Shown here one piece after another: positions 51,357 through 60,242 of a stretch of 64,000 bases of DNA (its first letter is position 1; each line of letters begins with the position of its first letter). Source of the DNA: Bacteroidia bacterium (GTDB lineage Bacteria > Bacteroidota > Bacteroidia > B-17B0 > Aurantibacillaceae). The notes below the pieces were generated by a model. It made no database searches and had not been told where the DNA came from. It saw only the letters and a program-made list of their open reading frames with translations. Where the stretch lies: the NCBI GenBank assembly GCA_014378485.1, contig JACMNO010000002.1, positions 62,001 to 126,000 of the forward strand, given 5' to 3'. The position numbers and the translations under genes were made by a program.

Positions 51357-52070
51357 ATGAAACAAATTATTTTATCAGTTATTTTTTTGTGCAGCTTATT
51401 ATTTTTAACCGGATGTAATGCTTACTATAATTTATTTTATGCTGATCCCAAAAAATGTTTTGAAGAATCCAATTTAAAAAAACCTTATGATGTTATTATT
51501 GTTCCGGGCTTCCCACATGATTCTGGTAAAGTAAATACAGTGCTTGCTGATCGTATCAAGTGGGCTTATTTCCTTTATAAAAACAATTACGCAAAAAACA
51601 TTATCTTTTCAGGGGGCGCTGTTCACAGTCCTTACTTAGAAGCAGAAGTCATGCGTTTATTTGCAATTCAACTTGGAATAAAAAAAGAGAATATTTTCAC
51701 AGAAATAAAAGCCGAACATACAACTGAAAATCTTTATTACTCTCATGTAATGGCTAAGGAATTAGGATTTAAAACTATTGCATTCGCAACTCATTGCGCA
51801 CAGGCAAGTTTCATGAAACAATTTAAAAGAAAATTCAAACTAGATCTTGATTTCCTTCCGATTATTGACACCCTTTTGCCAATAAATATCAATTTAAAAC
51901 CAATTGATGAAACCTCGGTATTTAAACCTGATTTTATTGCCCTTAATAAAAGAGAAAGCAAATTAAAAAGTTTAAGAGGAACACAGGGGCATAGAGTTAA
52001 AATTGAGATTCGTAAAGCAAGGAAATTAAAACGGCAACAAAATAAATTAAAATCAAATGATGTTAAGTGA
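51357..52070 (+). CDS. YdcF/SanA-like (DUF218) lipoprotein
   Basis: About 237 residues from the ATG at 51357, where a lipoprotein signal begins (IILSVIFLCSLLFLTGCN); upstream in-frame starts would add a charged leader. The DUF218 core is YDVIIVPGFPHDSGKV, NIIFSGGAVHSPYLEAEVM and IFTEIKAEHTTENLYYSHVM, with the His/Glu residues of the family. ElyC/SanA/YdcF proteins are linked to envelope integrity. It overlaps DUF1415 by 14 bases and leads a five-gene co-directional run. Confidence 0.82.
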   Translation: MKQIILSVIFLCSLLFLTGCNAYYNLFYADPKKCFEESNLKKPYDVIIVPGFPHDSGKVNTVLADRIKWAYFLYKNNYAKNIIFSGGAVHSPYLEAEVMRLFAIQLGIKKENIFTEIKAEHTTENLYYSHVMAKELGFKTIAFATHCAQASFMKQFKRKFKLDLDFLPIIDTLLPININLKPIDETSVFKPDFIALNKRESKLKSLRGTQGHRVKIEIRKARKLKRQQNKLKSNDVK

Positions 52071-52602
52071 TGATAAAATCATAAAACAAACTATCAACTG
52101 GATAAAATCAGTAGTAATTGATTGCAACTTCTGTCCGTTTGCAGCAAAAGTTATTTTAAAAAACAGTATTCATTATATTGTCAAATCAGAAACAACAATT
52201 AATGATGTTTTAGAAACCTTGAAAAAAGAATTGATTAGACTGGAAAATGATTCAGAAACAGAAACCAGTTTTATTATTTTTTCTAATGATTTTAAAAACT
52301 TTGATGAATATCTGGATCTGGTCAAAAAGGCTGAACGTTTTATCACCAAAGAAAATTACGATGGTATTTTTCAAATCGCGAGTTTTCATCCGGACTACTG
52401 TTTTGAAGGAAGTGATGAAAACGATCCTGCTAATTACACTAATCGATCTATTTATCCAATGTTACATATTTTAAGGGAAGAGAGTTTAACCAAAGCATTA
52501 AGTTTGTATCCCGATCCGGAGAAAATCCCCGAGCATAACATTGCATTTGCAAGACAAAAAGGATTGCAATACATGCAATTATTAAGAGCGGCTTGCTTAT
52601 AG
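52057..52602 (+). CDS. DUF1415 domain protein
   Basis: 181 residues. DUF1415 signatures: TINWIKSVVIDCNFCPFAA near the N-terminus, FQIASFHPDYCFEGSDENDP in the middle (with conserved His, Asp and Cys), ANYTNRSIYPMLHILRE, and a C-terminal QLLRA end. The invariant NFCPFA Cys and HPDYxF suggest a redox or hydrolytic enzyme, but no function is known. It overlaps the upstream lipoprotein gene by 14 bases. Confidence 0.88.
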   Translation: MMLSDDKIIKQTINWIKSVVIDCNFCPFAAKVILKNSIHYIVKSETTINDVLETLKKELIRLENDSETETSFIIFSNDFKNFDEYLDLVKKAERFITKENYDGIFQIASFHPDYCFEGSDENDPANYTNRSIYPMLHILREESLTKALSLYPDPEKIPEHNIAFARQKGLQYMQLLRAACL

Positions 52603-52656
52603 CTGATTTAACTAATTTATATTTATAATCCCGAAAGGCTTTTGTACCTTTATTCA

Positions 52657-54120
52657 ATGAATAAAAAAACAATCATAAAAAAAGCAACGGGCGTAACCAG
52701 CCTGTTAGTTTTTTTTATTTTTCTGTTTGCCTGTACCAAAGATTCTGCCCCGCCAACTTTTGGAGATTACCCTACTGAAATAGGAAAAATATTCACTTAC
52801 AAATGTGCCACTTCCGGTTGTCATAACACTGCCAGCTATAAAGGGGCGGCCGACTTAGACCTAAGTTCATATTCTACTTTATTCCAGGGTTCTAGAAATG
52901 GTTCTCCAATCATTCCCTATCGGAGCGATTTTTCTTCTCTCTGTTATTTTATAAATACCTATAGCGACCTTGGCCCCATTAATGTTCCCAAAATGCCGTT
53001 AAACGGTTCTGCTTTAAGCAGAGAAGAAGTTCAAACAATAAAGAATTGGATTGATAACGGTGCTACGGATATTAATGGAAATATCATGTGGTCTGATAAT
53101 CTGAAACGAAAAAAATATTATGTATTAAACCAAGGCTGTGATGTTGTAACAGTTTTTGATGCGACTACTCAATTGCCCATACGTTATATTACTGTTGGCA
53201 ACATTCCTGGAGTTGCCGAAAGCCCGCATATGATAAGGTTGTCTCCTGATGGACAATATTGGTATGTTATTTTTGTCGCTAATAATATTATTCAAAAATT
53301 TAAAGCATCAGACGACAGTTTTGTATCGCAGGTTAGCCTTGGTTCCACCCAAAACTGGAATACCATCACTATTAGTGATGATGGTAAAAGAGCCTATTGT
53401 GTTTCATGGCAGGCTAATAGCCGTTTAGCAATTGTAAATATTGAAAATATGACATTGATTAATAATGTTGGTGGAGGTAATTTTACGGATGCACATGGCA
53501 TTGCCTTAAATAAAACAAATGATACCATCTACATTACGCGTCAAACCGGTAACTACATTTTTAAAATAGATACGGCCCTGAATGGATTCAATGAAATCAC
53601 CTTAGATGGATCCGGTATATCAAATCAAACATCTTCTCTCGACCCTCATGAAATAATATTCTCTACTGACGGAAGCAAATACTTTGTAACCTGCCAAAAA
53701 TCAAATGAAGTTAGAGTCTTTAGTACAGTAGGCGATATTTTGCTGCAAAGCATTCCAACAGGTTTATATCCTTCGGAAATTATTAAAAGTGCTACGAAAA
53801 ATAAACTATACATTACCTGTCCCGATGAACCCAATTCTGCACCAAATGCAAAAGGATGCGTGACGGTGATTGACATGAATACGTATCAAAAAAACAATTA
53901 TGCTGTCGGCTATCAACCTCATGGAATAGCTTTGGATGAAACAAATGGTTATGTGATAGTTGCAAGCAGAAATATATTAACGAACGGTCCTACTCCTCAT
54001 CATACCGGAGTTTGCGGAAGAAATGGATTTGTAAATTATTTTAAAATGAATACAATGGAATTATTAACTAAAAAAACAGAAGTGGCATCTGATCCCTATT
54101 CTGTTGCCGTGAGACCATAA
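52657..54120 (+). CDS. Lipoprotein with cytochrome-c-type domain and YVTN beta-propeller
   Basis: 487 residues from the ATG at 52657. Lipobox Cys26 (FFIFLFACTKD). A small cytochrome-c-like domain (30-150) has C50-ATSG-C55-H56, a CX4CH heme motif rather than CXXCH, and KMPLNG as a possible distal Met. A YVTN/YncE beta-propeller follows (about 150-487: YITVGNIPGVAESPHMIRLS, ISDDGKRAYCVSW, LDPHEIIFSTDG, GYQPHGIALDETNGYVIVAS). It should face the periplasm or cell surface. It overlaps the DCC-family gene by one base. The heme is inferred from the motif; the variant spacing needs checking. Confidence 0.82.
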   Translation: MNKKTIIKKATGVTSLLVFFIFLFACTKDSAPPTFGDYPTEIGKIFTYKCATSGCHNTASYKGAADLDLSSYSTLFQGSRNGSPIIPYRSDFSSLCYFINTYSDLGPINVPKMPLNGSALSREEVQTIKNWIDNGATDINGNIMWSDNLKRKKYYVLNQGCDVVTVFDATTQLPIRYITVGNIPGVAESPHMIRLSPDGQYWYVIFVANNIIQKFKASDDSFVSQVSLGSTQNWNTITISDDGKRAYCVSWQANSRLAIVNIENMTLINNVGGGNFTDAHGIALNKTNDTIYITRQTGNYIFKIDTALNGFNEITLDGSGISNQTSSLDPHEIIFSTDGSKYFVTCQKSNEVRVFSTVGDILLQSIPTGLYPSEIIKSATKNKLYITCPDEPNSAPNAKGCVTVIDMNTYQKNNYAVGYQPHGIALDETNGYVIVASRNILTNGPTPHHTGVCGRNGFVNYFKMNTMELLTKKTEVASDPYSVAVRP

Positions 54121-54530
54121 TGAATAATATTCTGAAAAATAAAACTATTTTATTGTTTGATGGCTATTGTAATCTATGCCATTCTTCTGTTCAGTTTATT
54201 TTAAAGCACGAAAAAACACAGGAAATTTATTTCACATCTCTTCAGTCAAAAGTTGGTATTGAAATTTTAAATTATTATTCCATCGATGCCTCTAAAATAG
54301 AAAGCCTGGTTTTAATAGAAAAAAATAAAGCGTATCTAAAATCTACTGCAGCCTTGCGGTTGGCAAAATACTTAAAAAATCCATTTCCTATAGCATTTGG
54401 TTTAACTATTATTCCCGCATTCATTAGGAACATGGTTTATGATCTTATTGCAAAGAACCGCTATAAATGGTATGGTAAAACAGATAGTTGTTTAATACCA
54501 GATCCTGAATTAGCAAAACGTTTTTTATAG
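54120..54530 (+). CDS. DCC-family thiol-disulfide oxidoreductase (DUF393)
   Basis: 136 residues. DUF393 signature: [18 protein letters not shown], with Asp14, Cys17 and Cys20. Later segments [27 protein letters not shown] and [13 protein letters not shown] are standard for the family. Predicted thioredoxin-fold protein with possible membrane-proximal or cytosolic redox role. Its ATG shares one base with the stop of the cytochrome/propeller lipoprotein, so a link between thiol chemistry and heme or disulfide assembly is possible but unproven. Confidence 0.9.
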   Translation: MNNILKNKTILLFDGYCNLCHSSVQFILKHEKTQEIYFTSLQSKVGIEILNYYSIDASKIESLVLIEKNKAYLKSTAALRLAKYLKNPFPIAFGLTIIPAFIRNMVYDLIAKNRYKWYGKTDSCLIPDPELAKRFL

Positions 54531-54549
54531 TGTACCAGAAATAATCAAT

Positions 54550-55266
54550 ATGACAAAACTCTCAGTAAATATTAATAAAATTGCCACGATCCGTAATTCA
54601 CGCGGAGGAAACACTCCAAATTTAATTCAAGTAGCTTTAGATGCAGAGCGATTTGGTGCACAAGGCATCACGGTTCATCCTCGTCCTGATGAACGTCATA
54701 TCCGTTACCAGGATGTGTATGATTTAAAACCCTTATTAAAAACAGAATTTAATATTGAGGGCAATCCAAAAATCCAAAAGTTTGTAGACCTTGTATTAGA
54801 AGTAAAACCCGAGCAGGTAACGCTTGTGCCTGATGGCGATAATCAACTAACATCTGATCATGGATGGGATACCATTGCTAATAAAGAATACCTGAAAGAA
54901 ATGATATGCTTGTTCAAAAAAGCAGGGATTCGGACTTCAATTTTTGTGGATCCTGATCTGAAAATGATCGAGGGCGCTAAATTAACGGGTACTGACCGGA
55001 TCGAATTATACACAGAAGAATATGCCCGACTTTATTCTTCATCTAAAGAAACAGTTATCAAGCCCTTTACAGAGGCCTCAAAATTAGCAAACAAGCTTGG
55101 ATTAGGAGTAAATGCCGGCCATGATCTCAGTCTCGAAAATTTATCTTATTTCAAAAATAATACTGACAACCTGCTCGAAGTTTCTATCGGTCACGCATTA
55201 ATAAGTGATTCGATTTATATTGGCCTAGAAAATACAATACAATTGTATTTAAAGCAGTTGATATAA
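54550..55266 (+). CDS. pdxJ: Pyridoxine 5'-phosphate synthase
   Basis: 238 residues. It forms PNP from deoxyxylulose-5-phosphate and aminoacetone phosphate in DXP-dependent B6 synthesis. TIM-barrel motifs: [87 protein letters not shown] and [12 protein letters not shown]. Nineteen bases after the DCC gene; convergent with folP, 7 bases apart. Confidence 0.95.
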   Translation: MTKLSVNINKIATIRNSRGGNTPNLIQVALDAERFGAQGITVHPRPDERHIRYQDVYDLKPLLKTEFNIEGNPKIQKFVDLVLEVKPEQVTLVPDGDNQLTSDHGWDTIANKEYLKEMICLFKKAGIRTSIFVDPDLKMIEGAKLTGTDRIELYTEEYARLYSSSKETVIKPFTEASKLANKLGLGVNAGHDLSLENLSYFKNNTDNLLEVSIGHALISDSIYIGLENTIQLYLKQLI

Positions 55267-55273
55267 TTGTTGT

Positions 55274-56107
55274 TTAAGCCATTTTATAAAACTCAAATAG
55301 ATCTATTGCCTGCTTGGCTTCTTTTACATCATGTACTCTCAATATTTTAGCACCGTTTTGAAGAGCAATGGTATTAAGAACCGTGGTGCCGTTTAAAGCG
55401 GTTACCGGTGACGTGTGAATTACCTTGTTAATCATTGATTTCCGAGAAAGGCCAACTAGGATTGGATATCCAAAACATGCAAACTCATCCAGATTCTTTA
55501 ATAATTCGTAATTATGTTCAAGGGTCTTACCAAAACCAAAGCCAACATCAATGATCAGCTTTTCAAATCCTTTTGCTTTGCAATGTTCAATTTTAGCTTT
55601 GTAAAAATCCCGCAAATCCTTCACTACATTTGTGTATGAAGGGTTTAACTGCATGTTTTGAGGTGTACCCTGCATGTGCATCAAAACATAAGCAATCTGA
55701 TGTTTTGCAACAATATCAATCATTTTCGAATCAAGTTCTCCACCGGAAATATCATTAATGATATCTGCTCCAAGATCAATGCCAAATTCTGCCACTTCAG
55801 ATAAATATGTATCAATGGATATCAACATTTTAGGAAACTCTTTTCTCAGCTTGATTAAAGGTTCTTTTAGACGGACTATCTCATCTTTAACAGAAACAGA
55901 TAACGCCTTGGGTCGTGATGATGCAGCGCCCACATCAAGAATGGTAGCACCTTGGTAAATTTTCATTTCAGCATCCTTGATAATATCGGTAACAGATGAA
56001 AATTTACCTCCATCATAAAAACTATCAGGTGTAATATTAATAATAGCCATTACCTGAGCTCGTTCAAAACTCAATTGTTTACCATTTGTTAAATACGTTT
56101 TATACAT
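55274..56107 (-). CDS. folP: Dihydropteroate synthase
   Basis: About 277 residues from the ATG at 56107 (MYKTYLTNGKQ); an ATG at 56128 would add seven residues. It joins p-aminobenzoate to the pterin pyrophosphate. Signatures: VMAIINITPDSFYDGGKF, ILDVGAASSRP, SIDTYLSEVAEFGI, DIINDISGGELD, LMHMQGTPQNMQ, IIDVGFGFGKT and VGLSRKSMI. In Bacteroidota folP is usually divergent from a DUF1599 gene, as here. Confidence 0.94.
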   Translation of the reverse strand: MYKTYLTNGKQLSFERAQVMAIINITPDSFYDGGKFSSVTDIIKDAEMKIYQGATILDVGAASSRPKALSVSVKDEIVRLKEPLIKLRKEFPKMLISIDTYLSEVAEFGIDLGADIINDISGGELDSKMIDIVAKHQIAYVLMHMQGTPQNMQLNPSYTNVVKDLRDFYKAKIEHCKAKGFEKLIIDVGFGFGKTLEHNYELLKNLDEFACFGYPILVGLSRKSMINKVIHTSPVTALNGTTVLNTIALQNGAKILRVHDVKEAKQAIDLFEFYKMA

Positions 56108-56209
56108 TATTTTTAAATTAGCGTTCAAATGTTTACAAAATACTACTACTCAAGGTAGCAATAAAATTTTATAAATAAATAAACATTTAGACAAAATAGA
56201 AATTAGGAC

Positions 56210-56746
56210 ATGAATAATACATCTTCACAATACGACTCAGCCATCAAATTATGCAAAGATCTTTTTTTAAAGAAGATGAAAGATTATGGCACCGCCTGGC
56301 GTAATTTACGTCCAACTTCTTTAACCGATCAGATTTTTATTAAAGCCCAGCGCATCAAAAGCATAGAAGAAAAAGGTACGCAAAAAATTTTAGATGATAT
56401 TACCGGAGAATACATCGGCATTATTAACTACTGCATTATTTCATTGATTCAATTAGAATTAAAAGATGACACAAGGGTTGAACTACCTCATGAGGAAGTG
56501 GAACAATTGTATAACAAATATGCCCGGCAAACTAAACAACTCATGGAAGATAAGAATCATGATTATGGTGAAGCTTGGCGTGATATGCGAATCAGTTCGT
56601 TAACAGATCTTATTTTAATGAAAATTTTTAGGGTAAAACAAATTGAAGATAATAAAGGCCAGACGATTGTAAGTGAAGGTGTGGATGCAAATTATATGGA
56701 TATGTTGAACTACTCTGTCTTTGCTTTGATCAAATTGAAAGGCTAG
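56210..56746 (+). CDS. DUF1599 protein with two internal repeats
   Basis: 178 residues made of two copies of one domain: LCKDLFLKKMKDYGTAWRNL with RPTSLTDQIFIKAQRIKSIE, and QTKQLMEDKNHDYGEAWRDM with RISSLTDLILMKIFRVKQIE. Each copy ends in a helix (IGIINYCIISLIQLEL; MDMLNYSVFALIKLKG). The DYGxAWR and SLTDxIxxKxxRxKxIE motifs define DUF1599 (nucleotide-modification-associated domain 1). Function in Bacteroidota chromosomes is unknown; it regularly neighbours folP. Confidence 0.9.
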   Translation: MNNTSSQYDSAIKLCKDLFLKKMKDYGTAWRNLRPTSLTDQIFIKAQRIKSIEEKGTQKILDDITGEYIGIINYCIISLIQLELKDDTRVELPHEEVEQLYNKYARQTKQLMEDKNHDYGEAWRDMRISSLTDLILMKIFRVKQIEDNKGQTIVSEGVDANYMDMLNYSVFALIKLKG

Positions 56747-56766
56747 GGAAACTTAAAAAAATATTT

Positions 56767-56800
56767 TGTCATTCTGAGCGGAGTCGAAGTCCCAAATCTC
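56767..56800. repeat. Dispersed GAGCGGAGTCGAAG-type intergenic repeat
   Basis: GTCATTCTGAGCGGAGTCGA continues AGTCCCAAATCTCAGTG. The CGxAGTCGA core is also present on the opposite strand at 61395-61412 (CTCGACTTCGCTCGAAG). Together with 13984 and 61350 it forms a small family of intergenic repeats common in this phylum. Confidence 0.5.
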
Positions 56801-56837
56801 AGTGTTTTCCAGATGTCTTATCTCTGTGTTAAAAAAA

Positions 56838-57055
56838 CTACTTTATCTTAAACCTCAATCCCGCATACAACATTCTTCCGTAAATTGGTCCACACACTAT
56901 GCTGTCATCAAAGTATTTATTGAACGGTGCATCATTTGCAGCAATTGAATTTGGTTGTTTATAATCTAAACCATTTTCAACGCCAACATAAATGTTAAAA
57001 TCCGCTCTATTCAATTTAGTGATATAAGTAATTTGTGCCAACACATTATAAAAAT
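56838..57055 (-). pseudogene. Orphan 3'-terminal fragment of a TonB-dependent receptor
   Basis: The last 72 residues, from FYNVLAQITYITKLN to RMLYAGLRFKIK, match the last 72 residues of the intact receptor at 57612-59858 almost residue for residue (for example IYVGVENGLDYKQPN in both). Homology stops abruptly before FYNV; the upstream open frame to 57122 (MYMNINEKFLREDYIPLLQQ) has no similarity to the receptor. It therefore looks like the tail of a second receptor copy left by deletion or duplication. It cannot make a barrel. Confidence 0.85.
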
Positions 57056-57200
57056 CAGATAGTTGCTGAAGCAGAGGAATGTAATCTTCTCTCAGAAATT
57101 TTTCATTTATGTTCATATACAACTGTATTTTTTTATGCCTTTTTTACGCAATTAAACACCATTTATATTAACACACTTTCTTCACATAATGGAGCGAATA

Positions 57201-57293
57201 TTTGGGCGTTTCCGCAAGTTGGCGGAGCGGGCTTTACGCTACAATCTTTTGCAAAGAACAGGCAAAAGGATTTTCGCTGCAATCCCTAACGCA
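57201..57293. repeat. Structured intergenic repeat with nested hairpins
   Basis: Outer ends GGGCGTT and AACGC can pair (57204-57210 with 57288-57292). Inside are two hairpins: TCCGC-AAGTTG-GCGGA (57211-57226) and AATCTTTTGC / GCAAAAGGATT (57243-57272). The words CGCTACAATC and CGCTGCAATC repeat directly around the second hairpin. The whole resembles an intergenic repeat I know to be common in Bacteroidota; a three-way folded shape also recalls integron attC sites. No ORF is present. Confidence 0.6.
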
Positions 57294-57330
57294 GGTTAAA
57301 TTTTTAAATAAGAATTTGTAACTTCGTAGT

Positions 57331-57474
57331 ATGATCCGTCCTAAATATATTTATGTTTTAATTATTGCCCTAAGCATCTCCTTATTGTTTTCAAGTTGCT
57401 TCTTATTTAGAGGCAAAAACAAATGTGATACCTGCCCAAGCTTTAATCATTCCAAGAAAAAAAAGAAGCATTAG
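57331..57474 (+). CDS. Small lipoprotein (47 residues)
   Basis: MIRPKYIYVLIIALSISLLF is a signal segment ending in a lipobox (SSC); the mature part is about 27 residues with KNKCDTCPSF and a poly-Lys/His tail (SKKKKKH). A CxxC pair and the basic tail are notable. Short lipoproteins with a CxxCP segment and basic end occur across Bacteroidota with no known role. It has its own start region and lies between two palindromic repeats. Confidence 0.65.
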   Translation: MIRPKYIYVLIIALSISLLFSSCFLFRGKNKCDTCPSFNHSKKKKKH

Positions 57475-57505
57475 GATTTATCAAATTTCAAAAAAGCACT
57501 ACTCA

Positions 57506-57597
57506 TTTTGGCTAAAGCCTTTATCCATTTAATAACAATTGCCGTTGGCTTAAGCCAGCGGCAATTTAAGTTACACACAAAGGGGCTTTAGTTAAAA
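57506..57597. repeat. Nested palindromic intergenic element
   Basis: The outer arms TTTTGGCTAAAGCC (57506-57519) and GGGGCTTTAGTTAAAA (57582-57597) are inverted repeats. The centre ATTGCCGTTGGCTTAA continuing GCCAGCGGCAAT (57538-57565) is a nearly perfect palindrome with one mismatched pair. It sits between the convergent small lipoprotein and TonB receptor genes, so it may also end transcription in both directions. Confidence 0.7.
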
Positions 57598-57611
57598 TAG
57601 ACAAAATCACT

Positions 57612-59858
57612 TTATTTAATCTTAAACCTCAGTCCTGCGTACAACATTCGTCCGTAAATCGGCCCCCACACCATACTCGCATCAAAGTATTTATTGAAGG
57701 GTGCATCACTCGCAACAATTGGATTTGGCTGTTTGTAATCCAACCCATTTTCAACACCAACATAAATATTAAAATCCGCTTTTTTGATTTTTGTAACGTA
57801 AGTAATTTGTGCCAACACATTATAAAAAGCAGGGGAATAAGCAGCGCGCTGGTATTCTTCAGGATTAGCAGAGGTTTGAGGCAAACGCTTTTTACCATTG
57901 TACTGTAAAGTCGCATCAAATAACCAATGCTTGCCTTTAGTTTCATAACCTAAATTCACAAAAGCCCGGTGTTCTGACACTAGTGCTTTTTGCAATAAAC
58001 CCGTTTTATAATTCACTTTTGTATCTACATAACGGTAAGCAGTTTTTATGTTTAAACGTTTACGAATTTCCCAGCCAAATTCAATCTGTGCAGTGTTTGA
58101 ATATGAAGGTCCGTTTAAATTATAAAACAAAGCCTGTTGGGTATTATAATCAACATCCACAACCACTTGTTGAGTAAAATCGGTACGGTACAAATCAACA
58201 GTCACGTACGCATCTTTATAATTTAATTTCATTTTCTGGGTAAAATTAAATCCGTAATTCCAACCGGTTTCCGGTTTTAAACCGTACGGCATATTCAGAT
58301 CAGAAGGCGTGATTATCCAATCTCTTGAAGTAGCCATTAAAGCCGTATTTTCTGCTAAAATATTAGCCGTTTTTAAAGCTCTGCCACCACTGATTCTGAA
58401 AACAGTTTTATTTCCTTTCAAGGCATAACGCATATGCAGACGCGGTGTAAAAAACAGTCCATAATAATTATGATAGTCCGCACGTAAACCTGCCACTACA
58501 TTAAATTTTTCTCCCTCGTTATGTGCAAACTCCGCAAAAGCACCGCCAACTCTTTCATCCCTTTTGAATTTAAATAAGCGATACGATTCTTCCACCTGGT
58601 CATTCATGAAACTGGCACCAAGTTTATAGGTATTGTCTGTTGTTTTAATAATGCCCTGGAAAATATAATTAGCATAAAATGTTTTTTGTAGACCGCTATA
58701 AGTATTTAAACCATAGGTATTATTTTGATCGTGATTTAAGTACGATAGCTGTAATCCCATACTCGTTCCGGGTTTCTTCTTAAACACAAAACCTGTTTTA
58801 CTATAAAGCTCCCACTTTTTATTTTTAATACCAATGAGATAATTAGGCAATGTATCTGAATGATTTTTTTGATGAGAACCTATTTGTCCGCCTTCCCTTG
58901 TATCTTCTAAATAACCACCACCAAATTGCGCCTCAAATCCTTTACCGGAATTATAAGCATACTTATTTAAAATATTATACTGCTTACCAGTTGGAATATC
59001 TGCGAATCCGTCTTTATTCAAATCTTCCGCCATTGGATTAAAATTGGTATGAGTTAATAACCCCACAGCAAATTTGTCATTAAACCGATGCTTGATGTTC
59101 AGGTTATATTCGTTACGGGCATTTTGGTTAACATATGTATTAAAATTCAATCGATCCGATGTTTCAGGATTCTGCAATTCTGTATTGATTTGCCCTGTTA
59201 AACTCTCATACCCATTAATCACCGAACCTGCCCCTTTACTAAGCTGTATAGATTGTATCCACGTTCCGGGAACGAAACTTAATCCATATCCATTTGCCAG
59301 TCCTCGCATATAAGGCATGTTTTCTTTTGTGATTTGTGCATATTGGCCCGATAAACCCAACATCTGAATTTGTTTGGTACCGGTAACTGCATCTGCAAAA
59401 TTAACGTCCACACTCGGGTTTGTTTCAAAACTTTCCGACAGATTACAACAAGCCGCTTTCATTAACGAACGCTCATTTAAAGTTTCCATTTTAATGGCAT
59501 TCATATAAGAAAGTTCTGTTCCGGTAGTTTCATAAACTACTTCCACTTCATTTAATTCAATACCGCCTCTTAATTTGATGGTTAAAAATTTAGTGGTGTC
59601 TTTTATAAGCAGCGTATCACTTTTATAGCCTACAGCCGTAATAATTAAACGATTTGTTTCACTTGTTGAGGGAATAGAAAATAATCCATTTTCATCGGTA
59701 GTAGCACCAATAGAAGTTTGATACCAAAACACAGTTACACCCGGCAAAGGTGTTACCTCTTTTTTGTTTTGCGATAATTCAACTACTCTTCCTTTAACTT
59801 GTGAAAATGTTTGTATAGCATAAACGAGTCCTATCAGGACAAAAAATAATTTCTTCAT
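57612..59858 (-). CDS. TonB-dependent receptor of a metal-handling cluster
   Basis: 748 residues. Signal peptide (KKLFFVLIGLVYAIQTFS), then a CarboxypepD_reg-like domain (about 21-100: GRVVELSQNKKEVTPLPGVT), plug domain (about 110-235, with CCNLSESFETNPSVDVNF, QMLGLSGQYAQITKENMP, SIQLSKGAGSVINGYESL) and a 22-strand barrel ending RMLYAGLRFKIK. The ACCNLSESFE segment is frequent in receptors linked to HMA-domain proteins. HMA, His-rich propeller and HYC_CC_PP genes follow upstream on the same strand (12 bases to HMA). Copper or another soft metal, or its chelate, is the inferred substrate. Confidence 0.92.
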   Translation of the reverse strand: MKKLFFVLIGLVYAIQTFSQVKGRVVELSQNKKEVTPLPGVTVFWYQTSIGATTDENGLFSIPSTSETNRLIITAVGYKSDTLLIKDTTKFLTIKLRGGIELNEVEVVYETTGTELSYMNAIKMETLNERSLMKAACCNLSESFETNPSVDVNFADAVTGTKQIQMLGLSGQYAQITKENMPYMRGLANGYGLSFVPGTWIQSIQLSKGAGSVINGYESLTGQINTELQNPETSDRLNFNTYVNQNARNEYNLNIKHRFNDKFAVGLLTHTNFNPMAEDLNKDGFADIPTGKQYNILNKYAYNSGKGFEAQFGGGYLEDTREGGQIGSHQKNHSDTLPNYLIGIKNKKWELYSKTGFVFKKKPGTSMGLQLSYLNHDQNNTYGLNTYSGLQKTFYANYIFQGIIKTTDNTYKLGASFMNDQVEESYRLFKFKRDERVGGAFAEFAHNEGEKFNVVAGLRADYHNYYGLFFTPRLHMRYALKGNKTVFRISGGRALKTANILAENTALMATSRDWIITPSDLNMPYGLKPETGWNYGFNFTQKMKLNYKDAYVTVDLYRTDFTQQVVVDVDYNTQQALFYNLNGPSYSNTAQIEFGWEIRKRLNIKTAYRYVDTKVNYKTGLLQKALVSEHRAFVNLGYETKGKHWLFDATLQYNGKKRLPQTSANPEEYQRAAYSPAFYNVLAQITYVTKIKKADFNIYVGVENGLDYKQPNPIVASDAPFNKYFDASMVWGPIYGRMLYAGLRFKIK

Positions 59859-59869
59859 AATAAATGAAA

Positions 59870-60214
59870 CTATTTTTTCTTACAATCTCCGGTTTGGTAT
59901 TTGCAGCAAGAAGGTAAATTTTTATAGGCTTCTTCGTTAGCTTTCTGACTTGCTGTTTCGTATCCTGCATGAGCAATTGCTTTTTCAATTTGCTCCAGTG
60001 TTACTTTTTTAGTATCGTAAGTAACAGTGGCAATTTTATTTTTTTCGTCCCATTTGGCATTTTTAACGCCTTTAATGTCAGCAGCGTTTTCAATACGTTC
60101 TTTACATTGATCACAATTTCCCTTAACCGAAATAGTAGTAGTTGCAATAGTTGTTTGAGCTTGAATCTTTAAAGAAAAGATTAGACTTATGATAATAAAA
60201 ATAATTGTTTTCAT
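59870..60214 (-). CDS. Exported heavy-metal-associated (HMA) domain protein
   Basis: 114 residues. Signal peptide (KTIIFIIISLIFSLKIQAQ), then one HMA fold with metal-binding Cys34 and Cys37 in SVKGNCDQCKERIE, then TVTYDTKKVTLEQIEKAIAHAGY. A second Cys set, Cys103, Cys104 and Cys111 (PSCCKYQTGDC), follows the domain. The GNCDQC form (not GMTCxxC) and the export signal mark it as a periplasmic metal carrier, not a CopZ chaperone. Located 28 bases downstream of the propeller gene and 11 bases before the receptor gene. Confidence 0.9.
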   Translation of the reverse strand: MKTIIFIIISLIFSLKIQAQTTIATTTISVKGNCDQCKERIENAADIKGVKNAKWDEKNKIATVTYDTKKVTLEQIEKAIAHAGYETASQKANEEAYKNLPSCCKYQTGDCKKK

Positions 60215-60242
60215 TTTAAAATATTTAAAAGTGTTTATTAAT

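Noticed and set aside
57035..57289. An 84-codon plus-strand frame between the receptor fragment and the small lipoprotein
   Set aside because: It crosses the receptor fragment antisense and then the folded repeat; no family features.
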